From the NCBI GenBank assembly GCA_000827325.1, contig KN832906.1:1-25187 (forward strand): 25,187 bases of DNA. The letters are read 5' to 3'. The notes under the pieces were generated by a model. That model was not told where the DNA came from. It ran no database searches and saw only the letters and a list, made by a program, of their open reading frames with translations. This document shows positions 18,539 through 25,187 of the stretch, in pieces. The position numbers were made by a program, and so were the translations under genes. Source of the DNA: Oidiodendron maius Zn. Its lineage: Eukaryota; Ascomycota; Leotiomycetes; Myxotrichaceae. The first letter of the stretch is position 1, and each line of letters opens with the position of its first letter.

Positions 18539-19465
18539 ATGGCCCTGGGCTCCTACCAGACCTCTTCCAACTCAACCTATCCTTCCTCCAGCGAAGCTAT
18601 CAACTCGAAAGACGCTCCTGCCGTAATTGAAAGCGCTGTAAACGACCTATCTCTCTAGCGCACAATCCTCAACACACATGGCAAAGAGATACTAGGATGT
18701 GCGAGCAACCAATTCCTAGATCTGGCTGTAGCGCTACAGCTGGAAACTATCAGCGCGAGTGATCTCGTCCACCTGTTAGCCAAGGCAGGAAGGCTGGGGT
18801 ATAGGGAGACGGATGTTGTTGAGGATGATGCAGGCGACCCTTTAGTCCACGAAGTATATAAAGGTTCATAAACCCTTCTGGATATAATTCCAGCTCTGAC
18901 GTCTCCTGTAGGTCGAGGTCGTGCTGGCTCGACTCTTTCGCCTCATCCGTCTCTATTCGAAGCATCTCGAGAGCCGAAACGCCAGAAGACAGATGAATGC
19001 GAGTCGCTCCGCAAAAACGGCCCTCCTCGTACCACAGCCCATCCGGCCCAGCCCGGCCGGACACTCGTGGCGAAGTACAGCAGCGACAGTGTGAAGCGAA
19101 GAAGGGGAGGCACGAAGATACAGAAACAAAGATTTACATCAGCCACTATAGATAGGAGCTCTCGACCAGGGCTGAGTACAAAAGTCGGACCTGTCCTTGA
19201 CGTCAAGGATCCCGTTCCAAGGTCTGGCAACCCGGTTAAGAGACCGCATATCCAGTGTAGCGTTGGCCCCTTTCCGTCATCGGATGCAAAGCAATCTCAA
19301 GGGGTTTCTTTACAGCATGTCGAGTTGATCGTTATTGTAGACACGGAACCAGAGTCAAGTGAAGATGACGAGAATCAGGCAGAGGCGCCGCCGAAAAAAA
19401 TTCATGCAGACCGAGACGGTCGTTGGCAGGGCGGGCTATTTGGCAAGGAGAAGGGGTCGGGGTAG
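18539..19465 (+). pseudogene. Unknown protein, two exons, one nonsense codon
   Basis: Not recognised. From the ATG at 18539 the frame reads MALGSYQTSSNS, meets TAG at 18656-18658, and continues RTILNTHGKEILGCASNQF, LDLAVALQLETISASDLVHL and LAKAGRLGY. A GTTCAT...TGTAG intron (18864-18911, branch CTGAC) joins it in phase to 18912-19465. The second exon is basic and low-complexity with two nuclear-localisation-like patches (EPKRQK, VKRRRGG), an acidic patch (EPESSEDDENQAEAP) and the end GRWQGGLFGKEKGSG. The composition suggests a nuclear, largely disordered protein with a short helical N-terminal part. The TAG is one C-to-T step from CAG. Alternatively translation starts after the stop, or a 36-bp intron (18623-18658) removes it, which would be unusually short. 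Real coding sequence is likely; its state is uncertain. Confidence 0.5.
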
Positions 19466-19817
19466 GACAAGATGGAGACAGTAGTTTGTATTTTACATCT
19501 ATAATCGATATTTTAACATTATTTGTAGAAGCTCCCTCAGAGCCATATAATATTCATCGGCCCACGGTACGTCAAGGCACATCAGGCTAGCAATAGCTGG
19601 CCGTTACCCAAAGGGTACCTACACGAGCTTTGGAACCTTTACCTCGTGGATTATACGCCGAGATACACAGAACGAAATCCACCATAGCAGAACATTTTTG
19701 ACTGAGGGATGGATGGTGGGGATCACGTGATGCTTAAATTTTGCTTCATTTCCGTATCTACACCAGAAGTTTGAATTGGAAAACTCAATCATTAGCCCGC
19801 ACACATACTCACTTCCA

Positions 19818-20060
19818 ATCATCTCTAACGAACCCCTCTAGAAGATACCACCCTGCCTTTGAAAGACAACGACTCCAAAGGATGGATCCTGGTCATCCTC
19901 AAGAAACGGCGGCCTCGATATCCAGCGACGTAAGCTCTTAAGTGCAATGAGCATCAAAACCTCAGAATGTTGATGGCCACCACCTGGTCTCGTGGTTCCA
20001 TTTCGGCCTTATTCGAAAGGCCGCAAGTTTACAGGGTCAACAGGATTCCCACATTTTAAA
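19818..20060 (+). repeat. Diverged direct repeat, copy A
   Basis: Aligns with 20474-20735 through shared blocks in the same order: GAAACGG after TCCTCA, GAGCATCAA, CTGATGG/GTTGATGG, GTTCCA, CTT/CCATATTCGA and the ending GATT(C/T)..A(C/T)TTT. Identity is only moderate with several indels, so this is an old duplication. Confidence 0.55.
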
Positions 20061-20156
20061 TTGCTTGCGTCGCTCTGCCTTCGATCGCAAGGCGACCGTC
20101 ATTACAAGCTGTTTTTTGCACTAGCTTAACACTATAACGGGAGGTTGTTTTAAAAG

Positions 20157-20252
20157 ATGGATTATTTTGTTGCACGTCTGCACAGCGGGCGGAGCCTTCG
20201 CCGTCGGGCGGCGGAGCTTGGTCCGATCGCGATCCCGTTGACAATAATCCAT
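20157..20252. repeat. Inverted-repeat-bounded GC-rich block (MITE-like candidate)
   Basis: ATGGATTATT at 20157-20166 and its exact complement AATAATCCAT at 20243-20252 enclose about 76 bp, much of it GC-rich and itself repetitive (GGGCGGAGCC and GGGCGGCGGAGC). It sits between the two diverged repeat copies. No clean target duplication was found beside the arms. Confidence 0.5.
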
Positions 20253-20473
20253 GAGGAAAGATGATGTGCTGATGTACGAGTACGACCGGGCTTGTTCAAA
20301 CCAAACATCTTGCGCTTAACTGCAGGACGCTCGCCTCTGGTCAGCACTGAGTTAAAAAAAAAATTTAGGAGAGGGGAAGCTGCAAGCGACTACAGATGCT
20401 TTTTGGGCCCATGGTTACCCAATGCTGGATGCAGCCTCTCCTCACTTCGGATGTTCAAGTTGCAAAGCAATCG

Positions 20474-20735
20474 GTAATCTTCACGAACCCTCATTTCCTG
20501 ACCCTTCTTCGGATCAAATGCCAATCCAGAAGGGTAGCATGTCCTAAGGAAGGGACTACGGTCGTCCTCAGGAAACGGCAGGCTCGAAAATTAGCCGTCT
20601 AAGCTGCCAAGCTGGTGAGCATCAACACCCTCGTAGTCCTGATGGGCACCATTTGATTCTCTAGTTCCACTTCTGCCATATTCGAGCAGCTGCAATGTTG
20701 CAAGGGTAATCCAATACCCCGATTTTCAAAATTTT
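20474..20735 (+). repeat. Diverged direct repeat, copy B
   Basis: Partner of 19818-20060, about 650 bp downstream in the same orientation. It ends about 175 bp before the start of the small gene at 20911. Whether the unit is part of a transposon or a tandem-type duplication cannot be decided here. Confidence 0.55.
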
Positions 20736-20910
20736 CTCTTCTGCACTCTAGGCTTCAATCGTTTATCTATTAGTTGCCTATTCCCTACCTTCTCTATTAC
20801 TTTTGCAGGATAGACTTTGCAGTCATCTCCTTAGGATACCCGTAGCTCGATGACAGTTATCCTCTACTGGATATATCGCCCTACTTCCCGACACCTCCAG
20901 CCCTGCTAAA

Positions 20911-21392
20911 ATGAAAGATGGACCAGAGGCAGCACGGCCCAGCCCTTTAGTGATGCAGCAGGAAAAGAGACAGCAGCGAGAGATGCAGCACGGGCATGGG
21001 CACGAGGACGACTACGAACCAGACCCGGAGCACGAGTCGGGGCAAGAACAAGAGCAAGACCATGAGGTGGTGGAAGAGCAGTTTCGTGTTACAGAGCATA
21101 GTTCTTCTCCTGCTCCTGCCCCTGCATTACTCCTGGATCATCCTCGGCCCCTTCGCATGGTCCAACAAGGAGGAGACTACCTGTTGGGAAAACATATAGG
21201 AATTCCCAATGCCAAAACAGCACACGAGGGCCAATACGATATGTCCTTTTCACGCCAGGTATGATAGAATAACCATCGAGACTGAACGTATATTCGGACA
21301 TTTGGTTTTTGTGTGAACATGATTTTAATCTTCAGGGCCAAGCGCGTTCTTCTCTCATGTCTAAAGTACCAAACGGTTATCCGAGATTATAG
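20911..21392 (+). CDS. Small unknown acidic His/Gln/Glu-rich protein
   Basis: Not recognised. Exon 1 (20911-21258, 116 codons) and exon 2 (21336-21392) joined over a 77-bp GTATGA...TTCAG intron give 134 aa with no internal stop. Residues 16-58 are low complexity, Gln/Glu/His/Asp-rich (MQQEKRQQREMQHGHGHEDD; EHESGQEQEQDHEVVEEQ), then Ser/Pro/Ala-rich, and the end is less biased: QQGGDYLLGKHIGIPNAKTA, and across the junction SFSRQGQARSSLMSKVPNGY. The C-terminal 50 residues look like the constrained part. No signal peptide or membrane span. If the intron is not used, the product ends after 117 aa. The ATG chosen is the first of the frame. A chance ORF is possible, but the clean splice into a short in-frame tail argues for a gene. 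Confidence 0.5.
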
Positions 21393-21486
21393 CGGCTGTA
21401 TTATCAATTTTCAAAGTGCTAGACAAATAATATACTTCCTCAGTCTAAGTCCTATAGAGCAGTGTGATAAATGGCAGAATAAGTCA

Positions 21487-21741
21487 TTAAGCAGGACGGA
21501 TGAGTTGATCGAAGGGCATGATATATCTCGTTGCCATGACTAAAATTCTCCAATACTGGCAGAAAATCTTTTCGCCTTTAACCTCATTAATACCCTCCCA
21601 TACAAGACAAACGTTCGTTTGCTCCCCAGGTTTAGCAACCTTCATCCAATAAAGCTCCCCCTTCACCACCGAACGGTCAAGCCAAAGACCTTGAACAGGG
21701 CCTTGGATCGCTCCTAGGGACTTCTCATCTGTGTATCGCAA
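21487..21741 (-). pseudogene. Open frame continuing the 21.7-23.8 kb gene after a frame change
   Basis: An uninterrupted 84-codon minus frame that begins as the upstream gene's frame closes at 21714-21716. Near 21735 the two phases hand over (VYFQDA in one, RYTDEKSLGAIQGPVQGLWL in the other), then VVKGELYWMKVAKPGEQTN and IFCQYWRILVMATRY. The aromatic spacing is loosely like a blade of a fungal fucose-specific beta-propeller lectin, but that is an impression, not an identification. It may be the true C-terminus of the same gene displaced by one base, or a separate remnant. Confidence 0.35.
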
Positions 21742-23799
21742 GCGTCCTGGAAATATACCAAGTCTCCTGGAGAAACAGAAACCAAAGGAGAGACAGTAAC
21801 TAATTTTGCTGATAGAGTCTTGCTACTGAAGGTCTTCTTCCCAGAGATACCTTCATATAGAATCATACTAATATAGATCGATTTGTTGCTGTTGATATCA
21901 CCCTTGATACTGTAGCGGAGTACAGACTCATTCAACTTACCGGAAACAGCCTCGATGCTTTGAGCGGCCAGGTAGTTATCTTTCTCTATAGTATCTGCCC
22001 ATTCACTTAGATTATCTCTCCAGATTACAGCTTATAGGATATAGAGTCTATAAAGGATATCCTGATCCATAAGATTATAGCGACCGGAGAAATCTGCATC
22101 TACCTAAGCTATAGCTCTCAAGCGAAGTTTATAGATATACTGGTGGTATAGTTAGTTCTATAAGAGGGCTACAGGTAGCTTGTTTAGATATTGCAGGAAA
22201 TAGGTCTTGAATTCCTTAGTCCTATAGAGGAGCAGTAAGGTCACTCCAGCTTCCTGCAGGTCAGATAAGAGCTTGAGGTACAACCTTGCTTTCAGGATGC
22301 TGTCCCTACTACTACTATATCCTAATGTAATAACAAGTCTTTTGGCCTTATCTTTCTTTTAGGCTATAACCCCAGTTTTCCTACCTGAGGATTCTAGGAG
22401 TAGTCCTATCTTTTTCGTACACCACTAGATTATAGGCCAATAGTAAGTCTCTTTTATAGACACCTTCCCTCGCTTCTTTATATCGGATGTATTGCCTTTA
22501 TCAATCTCCTTGATAAGATTCTTGAATTTATCCTCCTCCTTGAACTCCCCTATCAGCTCCTCTAGCTCAGATAGAATGACTTTCAGATCTCGATCGGCGA
22601 TTTCTCTTATGCTCAAGTATACAATAACCATCTCCGTTTCTTTAGGCAGTCGCTCCTCCTCCTCTCGATACTGCTCTTCTCTCTTTGTTCGTACAGCAGA
22701 AAACAGATTTATTTGCTTTCAGCCTTCCCTAATTTGGTTCAATTTATTTCGCTTATATTCCTGCAGGCTTTCTTTCTTAATCTCTATTACGGAAGCCAAA
22801 CTTATAAGGCTACTCTCGATACAATTCTTCCTGATGCTAGTAATAATTCTTGCAAAAATGATAGGATCGGTATCAGTAAGCACAGCATATATTCCTGGAG
22901 CCGAGGAGTCGGCTATACGGTCAGTATCCTGGGTCTTGAGCGCTTCCAGAACACTTTCCAGCGAGTTACCAGACCTATCAAGAACTAACTGCAGTACATT
23001 TATATACTTGTTTGATAATAGAGAAGCGGTGATCACTTCTATACGATCCGTAGCACTAGGCTCTACTGGAGGAGCTTCTTTATAGAGAGCGACTTCGTTG
23101 TTCGATTGGTTTGTTGCAGATATATCAGTCGTCTCTATAGGAGACTTGTCTGTAGGGCTGTTGCTAAGGGATATATCGTAGGGATAAGAACTAGTAGACA
23201 GGCTTGCAGAAGCGGCATTGTCGGTAGGCTCTTGGATAAGATCTATCAGGGTATTTGTAGAGGCTTCGCTATTAGGAGGCTCCTGGCTAGCGTTTCCAAC
23301 AGGATCTAGTGCTATAGCATTAACAAGGTGATCCGTAAGTGTTATTATAGCCTGGTATATTGAAGACATACTATATACCTCTTGAACAGTATACTTGAAC
23401 TGCTTGTATGGCCTGCCTGACATATTTTGCCTGCTTTATATGCCCTTATACGACTGTTTTGTACTGGAGCCGATACAATTCGATTTGCAGAAAGCGTTAG
23501 AGGTATCTTTGGAAGGACTGGGCGGAGGCGTGATTTGAAAAGAGTCGTTATCCTCGTCCCTGTAGAAAATAACAGGGCAGAGCTTCAGGCATGCCTCTCC
23601 TTTGATCTCTACCTGATATGTTTACACAATAAAGCCTTTAGCTTAATGATCGGAAGAGGGGAGGCTTTCACAACTTACCCGTATAACCGATACAAAGGGT
23701 CAAGTCGTGAAGCTCATTATCATCAATATCGGCTATCTTCAGAGTAGTAAGCATAGTGTAGACTGCCTGCCGAAGCAAATCTATACTGTTTTCGGACAT
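21714..23799 (-). pseudogene. Unknown two-exon gene riddled with nonsense codons, probable RIP relic
   Basis: Not recognised. ATG at 23799; exon 1 23679-23799 reads MSENSIDLLRQAVYTMLTTL then LHDLTLCIGYT; intron 23609-23678 (GTAAGT...GTAG); exon 2 23608-21714 stays in one frame for 632 codons, with EIKGEACLKLCPVIFYRDED, PPPSPSKDTS, a Ser/Thr-rich stretch, and a long charged helical region rich in Lys/Glu (VRTKREEQYREEEERLPKE; ILSELEELIGEFKEEDKF). Eight in-frame stops: 23436, 22719, 22425, 22359, 22158, 22152, 22104 and 22032 (lowest base of each). Each is one C-to-T or G-to-A step from CAA, CAG, CGA or TGG, and no frameshift occurs among them. Codons 23423-22722 are stop-free and the decay is concentrated downstream, where TA-rich words such as CTATAG abound. 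It could be a transposon-carried or repeated gene family member. Confidence 0.6.
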
Positions 23800-24707
23800 T
23801 GTTACTGAAGACTTATACTGTTGCAGCTGGAGCAGACGCTATACAGAGCGACAGGCGATTTGGAAATATAGGAATCTATTTTACCCTGAGAATTTGCAGT
23901 CGCTTCAATAAGTCAGAGGTGGGTCCAAGAATGTCTGATGGTGGCTATCAGGAAAGTGAGGGTGTTGATATTTGTGTCTTAGGTGGCCAGATATCGAAAC
24001 CATCACTTCTTGAGAGCATGATTGTACACCCGCAGATACCACCATCTCATGAAATACAGGAGAAGCCATCTTTCCGGATGGTCATATCATCATTAGTGGT
24101 GGTATAAAGTGATGGTGTATACAGATTAATGATTGCTCCTCAACTTGAACAGATGGAGAGTAATGGAAGGTGACTTGGCTCAACGGAGATACTACCCGTA
24201 AGCTGGGGCAGAATAAAGGCGGTATAACAAAACTCCGAAATTTGTGCGAAGGTACTTGTCATTATTGGGAGTTATCGAGGACGATCCATCATATGTCAAT
24301 AAAAAAGACCCACAGCTTCCGGATTCAAAGAGTCAGTCTCTTCAAACACAAGCTACGTCTTCAGAGGCTCGTACCTCTATCATCGGGTAAGCGGTTAAAA
24401 TCAATTTAAGTAAATCACAATGCTTGGTGCGAGTGGCGCCAACCATGTCCTCCCAACTCTTGGCATACCAGCTACTGCCGCTCTAATGGCACGAGAACGC
24501 GTGCTAGTGGTATAAATGAGCCTTTAATAAACATGCGCAACAATAAACGATTTCTGTATAATACTGTATAACGGCCATGCCTCCTGTTGCTTTGATCTCC
24601 ATACCTCTGCACAGCGAAAGCATGATTTAACATGCATTCCAAATGCGTACTAGTTGCTTAATAATGATTTATTTGATGCCTAAGGCCTAAAGCAGAACAT
24701 CGAAAGG
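23800..24707. other. AT-rich spacer left of the retroelement
   Basis: No gene recognised. It holds the presumed promoter of the minus-strand unknown gene and an inverted repeat ATACCACCA/TGGTGGTAT (24036-24044 / 24097-24105). Plus-strand frames at 23799-24107 and 24170-24409 have no coding character. 24703-24707 (AAAGG) would be one copy of the copia target duplication. Confidence 0.4.
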
Positions 24708-24989
24708 TGTTGCGTCGAGTGGGGCTTAATTCGGTACACGTGATGGGCTCGTATTTTCAGGTAATGATGCTCTGTATTTTCTAAGGGTGGGTTCAACCAC
24801 CACCTTTATACTTCGTGACAGGACTAGAATTCCAAATACAGTCTCAAATAACTCAAATCAAGTGGTTTCAGCATCCTTAACATGTACTCCTTCACACAGT
24901 CTATAACATTAGTATTCAGAGCACAAGTATCATCATTTGAGTTGGTTACTCAGCACCGAAACTGGACTAGCTTCCGGGATACCGCAACA
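24708..24989 (-). repeat. 3' LTR of a Ty1/copia retrotransposon
   Basis: 282 bp bounded by TGTTGCG and CGCAACA, the short inverted ends typical of LTRs (TG...CA). On the minus strand it begins right after a polypurine tract that follows the pol stop codon. A TATA-like TATAAAG lies at 24804-24810 on the minus strand. The other LTR lies beyond the right edge. The candidate target duplication on this side is AAAGG (24703-24707). Confidence 0.88.
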
Positions 24990-24996
24990 TACCCCC

Positions 24997-25187
24997 TCAG
25001 TTGAGGCTGCTTTCTTCGATTAGGTGTCTTATATCGACTAATCCTAGCTGCCTAATAAAGGCCTGGTGTTTCTGAGCCGTAAGGGCCTTTGTGAAGCCGT
25101 CAGAAGTCATCTTGTCAGTCGATATCCACTCAATTTGAAGCCTCTTTTCAGCTACTTCTTGCCGCATCCAGTGCTGGTGAACGTCGA
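24997..25187 (-). CDS. Copia pol C-terminus (RNase H tail), partial
   Basis: The last 62 codons of the polyprotein. DVHQHWMRQEVAEKRLQIEW and ISTDKMTSDGFTKAL, then HQAFIRQLGLVDIRH, are the classic C-terminal end of copia RNase H (DIxxHxxRxxV...W..T..M.AD.lTKaL). It ends in TGA at 24997-24999, directly against the polypurine tract. The 5' part lies beyond the window. Reverse transcription of the element RNA is the family role. No damage is seen in this stretch. Confidence 0.9.
   Translation of the reverse strand, partial: DVHQHWMRQEVAEKRLQIEWISTDKMTSDGFTKALTAQKHQAFIRQLGLVDIRHLIEESSLN

Larger units (their letters stand above)
19466..20910. other. Spacer with repeats
   Basis: No gene recognised. 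It holds a diverged direct repeat (19818-20060 and 20474-20735), an inverted-repeat-bounded GC-rich block (20157-20252), and a small hairpin CGGCCTT/AAGGCCG at 20004-20023 inside repeat copy A. Short open frames here look like chance. 20740-20910 would carry the promoter of the small gene that follows. Confidence 0.45.
24708..25187 (-). mobile_element. Ty1/copia LTR retrotransposon, 3' end only
   Basis: Minus-strand order: pol C-terminus (24997-25187), stop, polypurine tract GAGGGGGTA (24990-24998), 3' LTR (24708-24989). The visible part has no stop or frameshift, unlike most other elements here, so the element may be fairly young. The rest is outside the window. Confidence 0.88.

Noticed and set aside
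22492-23085. 197-codon plus-strand ORF rich in Ser/Leu/Ile
   Set aside because: It is the antisense shadow of the minus-strand unknown gene, which has a start, an intron and proteinlike composition; the plus translation is low-complexity.
24708-24989. Solo LTR
   Set aside because: It is preceded on its own strand by pol coding and a polypurine tract, so it is the 3' LTR of a longer element.
1-25187. Reassigned or readthrough genetic code explaining the many in-frame stops
   Set aside because: All three stop codons occur inside broken genes and several genes use ordinary stops with no internal ones; mutation is simpler.
1-25187. tRNA, rRNA or CRISPR features
   Set aside because: No tRNA B-box with a matching cloverleaf, no rRNA-like conserved block and no regularly spaced repeats were seen by eye; a tRNA scan was not run.

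Overview
The window is a piece of a filamentous ascomycete (Pezizomycotina) genome. The support is: many short GT-AG introns (45-117 bp) with CTAAC/CTGAC-type branch sites, a fungal Zn2Cys6 regulator, a fungal Grainyhead/CP2 factor, a fungal GAF-type hybrid histidine kinase, a Ty1/copia retroelement, and a gene whose damage looks like repeat-induced point mutation (RIP). No rRNA, tRNA or CRISPR was seen. All gene models are hand-built by joining exons across frames.

Layout. 1-725 (+): broken MULE transposase. 726-1558 (+): 3' two thirds of a maleylacetate reductase gene, abutting the MULE. 1692-2495 (-): decayed intradiol (hydroxyquinol-type) dioxygenase, convergent with the reductase; the two are consecutive steps of the hydroxyquinol route to 3-oxoadipate. 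2496-3000: palindrome-rich spacer. 3001-7103 (+): hybrid histidine kinase, six exons, full domain set, two or three nonsense codons. 7349-7935 (-): weak unknown ORFs. 8245-10586 (-): Grainyhead/CP2 transcription factor, six exons, apparently intact. 10587-12183: spacer with a diverged ~115-bp direct repeat. 12184-14656 (-): Zn2Cys6 transcription factor, eight exons, apparently intact. 14657-16162: spacer with weak coding traces. 16163-17459 (-): fatty acid desaturase, two exons, intact, with an overlapping uORF and a perfect 22-bp inverted repeat upstream. 18539-19465 (+): unknown protein with one nonsense codon. 19466-20910: spacer with a diverged direct repeat and an inverted-repeat-bounded GC-rich block. 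20911-21392 (+): small unknown acidic protein. 21714-23799 (-): unknown two-exon gene with eight nonsense codons and no frame change over 632 codons. 24708-25187: 3' LTR, polypurine tract and pol tail of a copia element on the minus strand that runs off the right edge.

The region is a mosaic. The catabolic genes, the kinase and the 21.7-23.8 kb gene are dead or dying, while the two transcription factors, the desaturase and the small 20.9 kb ORF read cleanly. The catabolic pair may once have worked as a module; there is no sequence evidence that the regulators act on it. The least explained items are the minus-strand gene at 21714-23799 and the perfect hairpin at 17719-17768.
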